A stretch of DNA of 64,000 nucleotides from Volvariella volvacea V23 (Eukaryota; Basidiomycota; Agaricomycetes; Agaricales; Pluteaceae): NCBI GenBank assembly GCA_000349905.1, contig KB722753.1:353199-417198 (forward strand), read 5' to 3'. Of this stretch, positions 36,053-48,039 are shown in pieces (positions within the stretch are counted from its first letter, which is position 1; the number at the start of each line of letters is the position of its first letter). The notes under the pieces are model-generated. The model was not told where the DNA came from and searched no databases. It saw only the letters and a program-made list of their open reading frames with translations. The translations under genes were made by a program, and so were the position numbers.

Positions 36053-39000
36053 TCAAGTCGTATCCATCTCTTCCCCCGCCCTGATTGAAATATGCTCTCT
36101 AGCCCATTTTGCCGTCTCCACTCTAGCATTCAACAGAGGATCCAACGGCTCAAAATTCCAGGTCACAGTATCCTTTTCTCCCTCCGAGTACGGCGTGTAC
36201 ATCGCCAATGCCGCAAGCGAGAGATACGTGTGATAAGGGTCTGCGTCCATCCGAATTCGAATGTAAAAAGGCCACGAAATGGAGGGCATAAAGACAAGTG
36301 AGCAATCAGATCCACCGGTGAAGTCACCAATATTAATCAATTGGAAAAAGGTTCCCCGATATCAACCCAGGGAACCCAAGGCCGGAAGCATGGCCGCATC
36401 CTCCGTCCTATCTCACAGACAAGGATCGAACGCAACCGCATCGATCCAACAACCAAATCCATCCGGGCGCAGATCACCCAAATAAATAACCCCGGAACGC
36501 TCTCAAACTTCCATTCAAGTTGGACCCTACGACCAGAAAAAAACATTGTCATAGGGCCAACACGAATCTAACCGGTTTCCAACCATTCAAGGTAGCGATT
36601 CGGCGCCGGCCGAAGGCGTTCCCAGACAAGTCCGAGAGTAGAGCATTACGATCGCAGTGCTCTCGTGTCCCCCAAGAGTGAAAAAGCAAATAGAAACGGG
36701 GGTGGGGCAGGAGAAAGGGAGGGGAGTATAAAGACTCACCAGGGTGCTCGCCGGGGGCTTTGGATATGCCTCCATACTTGAACTGACACCTCCCCAGGAA
36801 CGATGCCAGAGCTCTTTTGTCCACATATTCCTTTGCGCCCAGTATCTGAAGAAATGAGATGGGATAACAAAGTGAGCCACGAAAGTCCCACCACTCATGG
36901 CGCCAGGTCCTAGCTCACGTGTAAAGCAGCACCACACCAAAAGCAATAACACGCATCCGCGAGTTTATTCGTTCTTCCTCTAAACCCTCCAGAGTCATCT
37001 TGGTTCCCAACCAACCAACTGATCGTCTTTTGGCGCTCTGCTTCCGACAGCCGACTAGCCTTGTCAGATGTCGGTGTCGAGGGAGCAAGATGCAGAGCCG
37101 CGATGGCGATGTACGTTGTCCCTCCCTGGGCTTCGCAGAATGGTGCTTGACCATATCCCCCTTCGTAAGTCTAGACCAACGGGGGTGGACGATAAGCTCA
37201 CTTATCAACGCAGGAACGGAAAGGATCCATGCTCACCCTACAGCGCCCCACGAATTCCACTGCACGTCCAATATCGATCCCAGACCAATCGTCCAACATG
37301 GCACAGATCGCAAAAGCGCAATACAGCGTCCTCAAATCATTCTCTCCGCTATTGGGCACCGTCGAAAAACTGTCCAGGCATGGTCGGCGAAACCAAAAGA
37401 AAAAGCAGACAGTCAGCCTGTGCAGTTTTGAACCCTCCAGGCGACCACACTCACCTCCCATCTTCTTTCTGACAAGCTCCTACAAACTTTACGAGACCTG
37501 CTCTATCCAATCTCGTGAAATCATCCCGTAAAATCGCCAAGGTCAATAAAGCGGTATAAGTCATGATAATATGCGGCGTATCGCAATCAGTATAACCACC
37601 CTGCTCGGACATACCACCACCATTATCGCCACGGAGATGAAAAACGAAAACGAGGATGAAGCGCAAAAGAACCCCGTGGAGGCAAGCAGAGAGGACGATT
37701 GTCGGGCACGTCGGAGACGGAGATTGCATTCACCACAAGGCAAAGGAAGCAAAGCCAAGGCCGAGTCAGCTCAAGTCATCCTAAAACATCAGCAACGATA
37801 TGCATACCTCTGAAGAACCAGAGCCGGAAGGTGGTTCTTGGGCAGTCATAAACGGGCTTGGTCTAAACCCAGAACCGTACTTTCCATCTTCATAACGGGA
37901 GCAGATGCAGATGCAATGCAATGCAGCGGGAAGTAGGATTATGTGTAATTTCCGGAATGCGAATCGTTCCGTTATTAAAATTCATTCCGATATCGGAATG
38001 GGTGATGATCGACCGAGGATGTATGGCAGCAATGAGGTGTATATGGGCGGTTGGTGCGCATATAGCAGCAGCATGGAGGGAGGAGTGACCGGGCAGGGAG
38101 CGGATCGAGAGGTTGTAGTTGATGTGCGTGCGTTGGTAAGAAAGCAGGATTGTTAGTCACGATGGTTGTCAACCAAAAGTGGAGAAGAAACGGGCAAGGT
38201 GAAATGATGAAATGAACGGGGAAAGCAAGGCAGGAAGAGAAGTGGAACGAGATGGAACAAGGGGGATGGATCGAGGGAGGAGGGTTCGGGAGAAGTGGAA
38301 AACGCAGTGCGGGGGGTTCGTGCGGATAAATGACGGGCGTCAAGCGGCAAGTGTGAATACTGATGTTGATAGGTTTGCAAGGCATCGGCGGGAGAAAGGG
38401 AGGTAGATAGAGAAGGTGGGGGTTGAAAGGATGCGAACGGATACTGACTGGTTTGCTGGTCCCAAATCCATTCTGTCCACCCCTCACGCTCGGCTTCGGT
38501 CGTCTTCTCGAAGGTCAAGCCAAGCAGGTCCAGGGATCCAATACAGTAGTACGCCACGGCCATTCTGAGCGATTACGGTGTGATGCGCCACAAGCATTCA
38601 TTGAGGGGGGAATAGGTCCACGCGGCAGGAAAACGCGGGATGGCATAGTCCACAGGGGGGGAGCGGGGAAGAACAGTGTCAAGGAACCAGTACGGCATAG
38701 GGGATCGAGTTAGTGAGGGAATGCATGGCATTGGTTATACAGGGAGGCTCACCGCGCAGAATCGATGTCTTGTTGAGTTCCCGGAAGACCTGTAGATAAG
38801 GAACAATACAAAAGACCAAGAAAAGTAAGCTATCGTTTCTTGACCCGAGTTCCAACGCTTTGAAACATGAAGTTTAGGTGTGGAGAATGTGCCATGACAA
38901 CTCGCCCATAGCAGAGACTCGGCGAGTGATAAAAGACAGAAAGCACAAGACCAAAGCCCAAAAACAGAAAAGAAGCGCACCTGATAAACATCTCTTGCAG

Positions 39001-39062
39001 TGATTTACATGACTGACACGCATAAGAGCAGGAAGCGTGGTGGCAGCAGCATCAGTAGCCAT
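36053..39062 (-). CDS. CDC43: Geranylgeranyltransferase type I beta subunit
   Basis: Transfers geranylgeranyl to CaaX proteins such as Rho/Cdc42, as a dimer with the alpha subunit. Exons (minus) 38981..39062, 38753..38789, 38449..38564, 37808..37887, 37455..37600, 37237..37369, 36919..37170, 36740..36845, 36053..36240; 379 residues, normal for the family. Repeats of the alpha-alpha barrel are clear: RCRTYEGGYGQAPFCEAQGG and DDSGGFRGRTNKLADACYCFW. Zinc ligands Asp and Cys lie in LADACYCFW, and the third ligand, His, in DPYHTYLSLAAL. The fourth exon, between long introns of 561 and 207 bp, encodes KYGSGFRPSPF. All phases match. Two other introns are ~190 bp and one is 499 bp, unusually long for this locus. 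Confidence 0.92.
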
Positions 39063-41145
39063 CGATGGGTGTTCCGTCTGGAACCAAGTTTCGCTGATTT
39101 GGGTGTGTATGACTCGGGATAACCTGGGGAGGGGCAAGGGGAGCTCGGGGACCAAAGTACGGGGAATGCTGAACGCAAATGGGCGTCAAAGTGACCGGGA
39201 GCTGTAAATTGATGGAGATTCAGGAGAGTTGACTATTGTGGGCGGGTCCTTGTCTTGCCTTGCGTGTCTTGCCTTTGAATTTGTTGTTGGAGACGGGAGG
39301 GTTAGACTTGATTCTGTGCTTGCGTAGAGAACTTATATACCTCTGCGATGGATGCTCATATCCTTCAAGTTCCTTCACCTTCCACAATCATCTTCTTGCA
39401 TGGGGGCAAGATCGCAGAACCAAATTCAGGGGAGGGGCTGTGAAGAAAGGGAAGAAAGAGGGGAGATTAGTCGTATGAACTCGAGATGCAACCAGTGCAT
39501 GCACGATTGGGGGAGCAGAGGGCCAGTCCCAACCTGACAGGACTCGGCGAAGCAGTTTTCCAGCTCCGGGCTCATTTCTGGTAGGCCAGCCTGCACGATC
39601 ATCAGCCAGAGATGACCACATCCAATATTCGCGGAGTAGCAATTCTTGGTCTACACCTTTTTACCAAGTCGCACCAGTGGCTCGCGTCGCAAGGTTCGGA
39701 AGCATCCTGGCGTTCGACCACCCCAGTCGCCCAGGCGGACTTTTTATTCCGAATGGACATATCCTTGTCCATCCTGACCTCGATCCATTGCTCGCGGGGT
39801 CACGTCGCTAGCTGGGATGGGAGAGGATCGTGAATCCAAACGTGGCTCTCAACATGCAACGTGTATGAAGTACCATTCAGCGTAGATTTCAGACTTGCAC
39901 CAACCGGGTATTTTTCGAGTTCACATCCCATGCCCACCAGTCGAGTCGAAGAAAGAGTTAAAACGAATCCCATGGACTTCACAGCCTCTATCAATACCAC
40001 CAACCTTGATTCAAACTTGACGAGAATCCTCTAGAATCGTCTTTTTAGCTTTTTAGCATCCTGATTGCCTTATACATCCCGATCTTACCCTGCAGCTCAT
40101 GCCCGAACAATCACATAACTATGCTGTACACTGTTCATGTCCAGTATGAACGAAACGTGCAGCAATAATTAACGTTATATTTAACCCATTCAGGTTCACC
40201 GACCAAGCACTCGCTTTAAACCGGGTCTGAAGTGCTGAATACCGTATTAGCAACGACTTTTTCATCTCCCACCGCGATTGAAGCCCTCCTCGGTTTTTCC
40301 CAGCGTCTCGAACCTCCCAAAAAACGCCCCCGAACGCGTTGTCAAATCATAACGTCGAGGATGACAGGGTACGACGTATATGCATTGCATGAGCCCGTTA
40401 ATGTCCGAGCCCACTTGAAGGCTTTGGGAGATGATCACGAATTGCACCCGAGTCGAGGATCGAGAGTCCGTCAAACGCCCTGCCCCTCCCAGGCCTTGGT
40501 TCATTCCATGGTGGGGCACATGCACATACGCATCTGTGGGTCCGCTTACGCACGCGTCACTGATATAACTCCTCCCGAACAAGAGGAGCAGCAGCAGATA
40601 TTGCATACAGCGGAGTAGAATAGGTGGATAAGAGCCACCGGCAATAGAATTGAACGACCACGATGGTAGGAAGAAAAATATTGGGATGCGAGACTGCGAT
40701 CAACGGATGAAAATGAACTTGAAGCTACTTGTGATTTGTGTTTGACATGCAAGTTGATAAGTGGGAGAAAGGAAGCTGACGAAAAGAAATGAGATAAACA
40801 AGGATGGCTCAATGAAGGCTTGTGGTCGAAGTGGGAAGAAGGGCGACAAGAACACAAACAAAAAGGGAAATAGAACACAGTAAAGGGCAGCAAAAAGGGC
40901 CTAATACGCAGATGGAATAAGAGCGGGAGAATGTGTACATGTGGCGATTGGATCAAGTAGAGGTACACAGTTCATCAGAATGAAAGTACTGAAGAGATAG
41001 AGGTGGAGGTAGAGAGAGCGAGAATAAGGACGAAAACGAGAAAGGGGCAAGCGATGGTGTTGAGAAAACCCCACCAATGTCAAAGGTGCAGAGGCATACA
41101 AGCGGCCCTCCACATTCCAACTGTCAATAGCGTTTTTCTTTTCTT
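39063..41145. other. Intergenic, CDC43 promoter to NOT2 3' flank
   Basis: About 2.1 kb between two minus-strand genes. Several overlapping ORFs of 80-140 codons on both strands show no family motif. Nothing supported. Confidence 0.5.
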
Positions 41146-43815
41146 TTACAGACCTGCCACACCCATCTGGAACGATCCTCTCTGTGTAGGCGGCAACGAT
41201 CCCTGTTGTCCTCCCATAGCAGCAGCATTAACCGCCGCCACCGCCGCCTGCGCTTGTGCCTGTACTTGTGCTTGCACAGCCTGAGCCTGAGCGTGGCTGG
41301 CGTTTACCAACCCTGGACCAGGAGCGAAAGCCGGCTGGTTCTTCTCCTCCAAGTCTGCATACAACACCGTCAGCTCCTTCCTCTCCTTTGTCCACCTCTC
41401 GGTGTCGAAGTATGTGTAGGTGCCTTGTTCACCGCCTTGGACCTTTTGCGAGGGTGGTGTGCCGCTTTCTTTGGTTATCCATAGACGGAGTTCTTTGTGG
41501 AATCTCCAGTTGCGGTTCCATCTGTTTGAAGTGACGAGGGAGGGCGAACAAAGGAGGACGATATCATATCATCAGTAAATGAAAACCGAGCTAACCGCAG
41601 AGGTGGGATCAAATCAAAGGAGAGAAAGCGAAATGAACAGCACAGCGATGATCAACTTGGACGGGAATCGGAAGCTGCGAGGGTGAAACCGATTGAAAGG
41701 CGGAGGGGAAAAGTCGAGGACAAGAGGTAGAAACGTGGGTGGAGAGAAGAGAACAGGCAACTCACAGTTCTTGCGCAGCGAGTTCTTGAAGCGCATCCCT
41801 AGGCTGTGCATAAAACATATAGAATAGCGTATCATCACTAAACCCCGCCGCTTTACTTGGTCCAGGTAAAGGTGGTTGCACAGATGCATAACATGCCGGT
41901 AGCTGGAAGTCCGGTTCACCAACACCGCCAGCGGCCGACTCTGTCCATGGCGCAACAAGCGACGAATACAAGTTCCTAAACACAGCTCAATCACCAACCA
42001 TAAAACCACCGCATCGAAAGAAGACGCACCCAGCAAACGTCATATCCAAACCCAGTGTGCCCAAATCCGTGCCCACACTGCTCAGCCCTTGATCAGGATC
42101 TGATCCCGCATTTTTTATCATCGCCAGCAACCCAAGCAGTCCCCATCGGTCCGCAGCGCTAATCAATATCTGCTGTGCAGGCGTTTGTGGGTGTTGTGAT
42201 TGCTGCTGCTGTGCCCCACTACTCGCACTACTCACGTTATTGGACATGGGAGGAGCAGGAGGATGAGGTGTCTGACTTGTCCCAGGTGCCGCTCCCGCTC
42301 CTCCTCCAGCGGCTGGATTTGACGATTGTTGTTGTTGACCCGGCTGACTATTTACATTTGCACTTGAATTTGCACTATTTGCGTCTGCCGTTGTGCCCGC
42401 CGCTGGTGCCGCTGGTGTAGCCGGTAGGCCGTTCGTTGAAGGATATGCTCCCGTTCCGTTGTTGGCGCCGACTCCCGACGGTTGTTGCTGTTGTGGCGGT
42501 TGTTGTGCCTGATTTGGGTATGTCGGAGGTGGAACGCCTGGTGGTGCGTTTAGGTGCGGTGTCGAGTTTTGCCCGGGGTGTGTACCGTTGTGTTGCTGCA
42601 AATGCGCCGCATATGGTTTGAGATCCTTCGGTTTATGCCTGGAGCTGACCGACTCACGTTATTGGTGCTTGGTGTGCTGGGCGCACCCCATGCATGTATC
42701 CCCGTTTGGTTCAACTTTAGAGAGAAATTTGACTACGATGAGATAACCCTCGCTCATCAGAACCCTCCGCAACACCAACAAGGAAAACGAAATGCATACC
42801 CGAAGCTGTTGCTGCTTATCCCCATCAGCTTGACCTTGTTGAAACCCAGGATGGATATTCCTCGCCTGCGCAGCACCAATGTTCAACATTCCAGGGGTAG
42901 ACTGTTGTGCTCCCGGTAAGGTTGGTCGATGTGATTGCGTGTGATCACTATGCTGCTGGAATCCATTCAACCCGGGTGGATGCGGGTGACTGTCCTGGCT
43001 TGCTCCAGTTTGACTCTGCTGCTGCGATGACGAACTACCATTGCCTCCACCACTTCCACCACCAAGTGCCGGGAAATCATCCGCTGTGAACTCTCTTGTC
43101 TGTCCTGTCCCTGCTGCCCCACTCGCTCCGCCACCCAATGTCCCTGCTCCTGCCCCACTTGCACTTAGAGGTATTCCCGTCCCTGCTTGACTTGCATAAC
43201 TCGCACCCCCTGCATTCCCACCACTTGCAACAGTAGCATTACTCGTTATGGGCGTTGACCCAAGAGCCGGAAAATCGTTCGGACCTAGACCGATGTCATT
43301 CGCCGACGGCGCTCCTAAACTTGAACCTGGCGTCAAATGCGGAGGTAAGGGATTGGATGCCCCATTCGTCTGCTGTGAAGGCGGTTGTTGTTGCGGTGGC
43401 TGCGATTGTTGCTGCTGCTGCTGTTGCAACGCAGTTGTTGACTGATGTTGTCCTAGTCCCCCACCAAACGGAAAACTGCCTTGTGCACGCTGTTGGATAT
43501 AATTCGGTGTCAACTGGTGTAGCATTCCTTGTGCTTGCGCTTGTTGGGAAGACGGACGGGGGTTATTAGGCTGGAGTCCAGGAACAAAGCCTCCAGGTTG
43601 GAGCACGTTCACGTTTCGTGGTGGTGGACCATAATTCGTGTACTGATGACGAAACTGGTTTGTAAGTCCTGGATTTGGCGCGATACTCGGCTGTCGCTGT
43701 TGTGGTTGCCCTGGAAGTACGTTTTAGATGGAATTGAGGACGACACAGGCATTTGAAGTGGCATAGAGTGGCTCTTGTGTGCCTTCGAGACGCATTGCTC
43801 ACCTGGGCGATTCAT
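41146..43815 (-). CDS. NOT2: CCR4-NOT complex subunit 2
   Basis: Scaffold subunit of the mRNA deadenylase complex. Exons (minus) 43803..43815, 42800..43710, 42658..42714, 42030..42595, 41766..41975, 41146..41521; 710 residues. A Gln/Gly/Pro/Asn-rich N-terminus contains the conserved blocks GPNDFPALGS and FTADDFPALGG. The 57-nt third exon encodes LNQTGIHAWGAPSTPSTNN and is needed to keep the frame. The C-terminal NOT2/3/5 domain has RWGLLGLLAMIKN, LGLDMTFAGNLYSSLVAPW, DTLFYMFYAQPRDALQELAAQELWNRNW (given in parts across exons), LWITKESG and YFDTERWTKERKEL. An Ala/Gln tail follows. The first exon is only 13 nt. Confidence 0.92.
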
Positions 43816-44290
43816 TGCTTTTTAACGACTTTGGATAGTGCTCTAGAAGGACAAAATGCGGAAAATAGCGTCGTTCCTCTTGGGTTTGAATAAGAAAGAG
43901 GCATACCGGCGATGCAGATGTTAGTATAAAGACGGTGGATGAGTCGACTTTAAATTGGTCGTACGGGGCCTGTGTCCAGCATCTTTGTTGTGAACCTTTG
44001 TTTGGGGAAGACGGGTATTACGTAATTTCACTCATGGTGGGAGTTCAAGAGCATTGTGCCTACTGATTGCTAAAATTCTAACTAACTTGAATTCGTTACT
44101 AGGTGTGATATGCTTGATGTCCTTCAGTGAATCTTTCATGAGCGATGGTTGTTTCTGAGGCAAGACCGCTACCCCTAACCTAATTCAGCCATCTGTATGG
44201 TTTGGCAAGGGCGTCTAAACCAAACAAGATCTGCACACTGACTCCACCCACCTTGTCCCCCCTGTTGATTCTGCCCATGCTGCTAGCTCC
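43816..44290. promoter_or_regulatory. Divergent promoter between NOT2 and RPC17/RPC9
   Basis: 475 bp separate the two start codons, which point away from each other. No ORF or clear TATA box. Confidence 0.5.
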
Positions 44291-45088
44291 ATGGAGGTGA
44301 GACTCAATTCAAGCCCAGAGATGCGTTTTTTGTTGATTCAATGCTAAGGTAGTCAATGCTCGAGCTGCATTGTTATCCAATTATGAGGTGTTCACGTTAC
44401 TCAAAGAGCTCGAGAATGAGCACATAGAACAATCCAAGACGGCACTCCGAGTCAAAAAAGAAGAGGAAGCTAGTGGAAAGGGAATTGGGTCGGTCATGAG
44501 TCATATCCCAGAGGTCAGCGAGAACCTGAGAACCGTCGAGGTGGAGGTGAGATTTGGTCTTAATCATGCATGCATTCATTCTGATGGAAGACAAGGGTAG
44601 GCGCTGCAATATCTGACTGCGGATTACGTTCCAACGACGTCACAGACACCTGCTGGAATTACGAAACTTGTAAAGAATCTTGCACCGTTTGAGCTCACGA
44701 AATCGGAGAAACTTCAGGTGGTAAACTTGATTCCAACGACGCCTGTTGAACTATACGTCGTGCGTATTCGGAATCTTTATGAATTGTTCCTTTGATGCTC
44801 AATCGCTGATAGATCGTCGAAGAGCTCGAAGATCGGCTTGGTGATCGTATGGAAGAGATACTCGATCTCGTCAAGGGCTCCGTTCAAAATGCACCTGTTC
44901 CTGAACAGAATGGCGTCACAGTTCAGGATCAGCAACCTCTTTTCGAAGGCTTATCTGTTGCTGAAGAATGGGAACAGTTTGGGTATGACGCATATGACGA
45001 GGATGCTGACGCCGTTCCTGAAGACGAGTACGTGGATGATGGTGAGGGGGCTGGTATAGAGGGCGACTTGGAGATGGATGAGGATTAG
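44291..45088 (+). CDS. RPC17: RNA polymerase III subunit Rpc9/C17 (CRCP)
   Basis: Pol III stalk subunit that pairs with Rpc25/C25 and aids initiation. Exons 44291..44296, 44349..44546, 44601..44759, 44813..45088; 212 residues. The first exon is just ATGGAG; joined to GTAGTCAATGCT it gives MEVVNARAALLSNYEVFTLL, the family N-terminus. The HRDC-like domain follows: ALQYLTADYVPTTSQTP and LTKSEKLQVVNLIPTTPVEL then IVEELEDRL. The ~60-residue C-terminal extension is strongly acidic (ends LEMDED) and makes it longer than animal homologues. A decayed copy of its 3' end lies ~0.6 kb downstream. Confidence 0.9.
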
Positions 45089-46193
45089 AATCTCGACAGC
45101 CAAAAGTATGTATCTTATAGTAATCGATATTCTATACGCTTCCTGCGCAGCCACAGCCGCAGCGTCTGAGCATGATGGAAGCGAACAAACTTTCCAACCT
45201 TTAGCAAGCAGAATATGAGAGCGAGAATCGAATGAAAATTCAGCCTCGCGCGGGCCCCACAGAAGAATGGGCTTAGGCAAATTGATTTGGGGCGAGCTGC
45301 TTGTGATTGATATTGGAGGCAACAGTATACCCAGTTACAACCCTTACTCGACCGCGATTTGTCCTTCATAGATTGGTCGCATCTCGAACCCTTGGTTTCC
45401 TCTGTCCGCTGGAATGCTGGTTGACATTGACTAGATATTAGCTCATGACCGTCAGATGCAGCAATTGTTGCGTATGTAAGAGAACAGTTCAAGATGTTGT
45501 GTGCATGGAATAAATAGATGCATGTTGACATAGGACTCGGGGTGATGCAGGCAATACATTTAGCAACTTTTGTGTTCGTTGAGCCAGATAGGACTGCTGG
45601 ACCAGTGGATAGAGTATCGCAGGTCGTAGAAGGGCTTGAAAATCGACCTAGCGATTTTATGGTAGTGACACTCAACCTGTTCAGGAACGAATGGCGTCAT
45701 CGTTCAGGATCAACAATCGCTTTCTGATGCTGCTTCCGAAGACGGGTGATGGCGAGGAGCTGGTACAGAGGGAGAGTTGGAGATGATAGACACTCGAAAG
45801 TATGCATGCGTCTTATAGTGCTGATTTTTACCTGCGCTTCGACTTAGCCGTAGTGTATGAGCATATGCTAACGCCGGCTTGACATGCACAGGCGTAGGCG
45901 GGCTCAGCTGTGGGTACCAAAGAACATAGTGCACTGCAACGCCGCAAAACGAGGCACACCAAGCATGTGCATATGCTACCCGATAACCCACATTGTGTGA
46001 TTTGAAATGACCACTGATAGCAGCAAACGTGCAACACGCCGCAAACCCAAGCGCTTTCCTGATCCAGAGGGCTCGCCTAGCCCACCCGGAAATTCCGTTC
46101 GAGACGAGGCTACGTTGCAGACGCCAATTGTCGAGAGCTGCGGTCTCGAAACGAGAATAACCTCGGTGATAGCCGAGCAACCCCAACGAAGCG
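45089..46193. other. Intergenic with a relic of RPC9
   Basis: No intact gene. Contains the decayed RPC9 copy (45676-45865). A 166-codon minus-strand ORF (45710-46210) runs antisense to that relic and shows no motif. Confidence 0.5.
45676..45865 (+). pseudogene. Decayed partial duplicate of the RPC9 3' end
   Basis: Matches RPC9 from the CCTGTTCCTGAACAG region (44894) through the stop and ~90 bp of 3' flank. Shared blocks are AATGGCGTCA, GTTCAGGATCA, GAGTTGGAGATG against GACTTGGAGATG, GAAAGTATG against AAAAGTATG, TCTTATAGT and GAGCAT. Translated, the relic gives NGVIVQDQQSLSDAASEDG then a stop, against NGVTVQDQQPLFEGLSVAEE. About 80 bp is deleted inside and the frame is broken. It has no promoter or 5' exons. 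Confidence 0.75.
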
Positions 46194-46679
46194 TCATCTG
46201 TCGGGATCACCTGACCCGATTGGGGAGACTGGGATTTCGGGAAGTGAAATTATAAAGGCAGGGCCAGCAAAGGCCGCTGTCCGTGTCTCGTCCATGTCCA
46301 TCACCTCATCATGAAAGCCGTCCATGTCCCTGCCCATCTCGTCCTCATCCTCAAGCGCATCGTAAACGCGGTCTCTACTCTTTCTATTTCTAATCATTAT
46401 CTTGTACAATATCACGAACACAAGCAGCGGTACCCGCATCAGAGACATGCTGCACGGCTGAGCGACCCCTTTTGGAAGGCCGTCAGGAAAGACTGGCCCT
46501 GGTGGTCGTACCGCCATCGGTGGCGATGGCCAAGGGAGGATTTGACAGCTCGACTTTCCGCATACCGAGCCCACAGTGAGTTCGCCCTTGAGAGCGAGGC
46601 CAGACGGGTGGCTCATACTCTTTGTTAGCACATTCCGCGCCCTCCCCCTGGCTGAATCCCAAATGGACCTGGTCGTCAC
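46194..46679 (-). CDS. Hypothetical small membrane protein (doubtful)
   Basis: An open frame of 161 codons reading from the minus strand, opposite the 5' region of the lipase gene. It contains one hydrophobic stretch (LMRVPLLVFVILYKIMI) followed by a basic RNRKSRDR stop-transfer and an acidic tail (DALEDEDEMGRDMDG). That arrangement looks like a single-pass membrane protein. Against it: the opposite strand is also open (46311-46628), no family is recognised, and no signal peptide is visible. Either strand may hold the true exon. Confidence 0.25.
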   Translation of the reverse strand: MTTRSIWDSARGRARNVLTKSMSHPSGLALKGELTVGSVCGKSSCQILPWPSPPMAVRPPGPVFPDGLPKGVAQPCSMSLMRVPLLVFVILYKIMIRNRKSRDRVYDALEDEDEMGRDMDGFHDEVMDMDETRTAAFAGPAFIISLPEIPVSPIGSGDPDR

Positions 46680-47939
46680 TGCTATCGCTCGTCACTCCAT
46701 CCGACTACGCCCCAACACCCGACTTCCCGCCACCTCCCTCGCCGCCTCCAAATACCCCACATCGCAATCCCTTTCGGTCGCGAAGGAATGACAGCGACAG
46801 CTCACTCCCACCCCGATCATCCGGCGTAACCCCAAACTTTGGGGAAGAACCATACACGCCTGATACCATTCATACGCTCCTCCAGAATCCTACGCTCTAT
46901 GACCCCGTCCGAACACCGAGGTATCCAATGGTTCTATGCCACGGTAAGTCTGTCATTTTCTACCACCGTGCACCCGTGCAGTGGTATAGCTGGGCATGTG
47001 ACTAACGAACGGAACTTGTTTGTTTCGCATCATGATCATCGCGTAACGTGTCGACATGCAACCGACTACCGACTATTGACCATCAACTACGTCATGGGAC
47101 GTCCCCAGGATTGTATGGATTCGACTCGCGTGGACCGTCTACGTTCCCGAGCCTGAGAATGCATTATTGGGCGAACGTTCTCAATATCCTGAGAAAGAAA
47201 GCTGGCGCGGAGGTGATTGTCACCTCGGTTCCTGCGTGAGTTTGGGTGATTCCATTTTGATGGCCTCGTGCTAACGCTGGGATTTAGAACTGGGTCGATT
47301 AGTTCGCGTGCCAAGGCCCTTCATGAACAGTTGATGGTTAGAGCTTATGGAAGAGGAGTCAACCTTCTGGCGCATTCAATGGGTGGATTGGACTGTAGAC
47401 AGCTAATAACGCATATACAACCTACGGAATACACGCCACTTTCATTAACAAGCGTCGCTACACCTCATCGTGGAAGTCCGTTCATGGACTGGTGTGTGGT
47501 AAGTCAAAGGGCTCAAAAGTCGTTTATCGTTTCCTCATTCGCCACTTAGGATAATATCGGGATTGGGAAACTACCTACACCTCCTGCCTCAACTGCAACA
47601 TCATCGCCAAACTCTTCCTCATTTGCATATACCCTGACCTCCTTGCCTTCATCGGTCACCACCCTCTTGCTCTCTATAGTTGATTCACCGGCATATGCGA
47701 ACCTAACCTCGTCATATCTTAACAACGTCTTCAATCCCAACACCCCGGATGATCCGCACGTTAAATACTTTAGCATTGCAGGCCGCATGTCGAGCGTGAA
47801 CATCTTCCATCCATTCTGGTTTCCAAAAATGGTGCTGGATGGGTGGGAAGAGAAACAGCGAGCACAGGAGAGGAAGCAGTGGGAAGAGGAGGTTGCGGAG
47901 AAGGGTCTAGGGGAGATGATGATGATGATGAAGCCAAGA
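46592..47939 (+). CDS. Alpha/beta-hydrolase triacylglycerol lipase (5' end unsure, 3' end lost in gap)
   Basis: Exons ~46592..46943, 47109..47235, 47288..47498 and 47550..>47939. Splicing yields PMVLCHGLYGFDSRGP (oxyanion region, rebuilt across an intron), HYWANVLNILRKKAGAEV, then the nucleophile elbow AHSMGGLDCR and SVATPHRGSPFMDW. This is the arrangement of class 3-like/Lip2-type fungal lipases acting on acylglycerols. The N-terminal frame has no ATG, so an upstream exon is missing from my model; the Trp-rich frame at 46311-46628 is a candidate. The last exon runs through an (ATG)n repeat into the 100-N gap, and the acid and histidine residues and stop cannot be located. Confidence 0.75.
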
Positions 47940-48039
47940 NNNNNNNNNNNNNNNNNNNNNNNNNNNNNNNNNNNNNNNNNNNNNNNNNNNNNNNNNNNNN
48001 NNNNNNNNNNNNNNNNNNNNNNNNNNNNNNNNNNNNNNN
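47940..48039. other. Assembly gap, 100 N
   Basis: Exactly 100 N, the usual placeholder for a gap of unknown length. It begins ten bases after a short ATG-triplet repeat (about 47916-47930) inside the lipase coding sequence. Confidence 0.98.

Noticed and set aside
37141..37240. Apparent frame conflict in CDC43 before the YEGGYGQ motif
   Set aside because: Rereading gave a phase-0 donor after TGTAGG and acceptor TCTAG, restoring CRTYEGGYGQ; no anomaly.
42658..42714. Reading NOT2 through from exon 2 to exon 4 with a frameshift
   Set aside because: A 57-nt exon between standard splice sites restores the frame and encodes a conserved segment.
45710..46210. 166-codon minus-strand ORF
   Set aside because: Antisense to the decayed RPC9 copy, with no recognisable motif.
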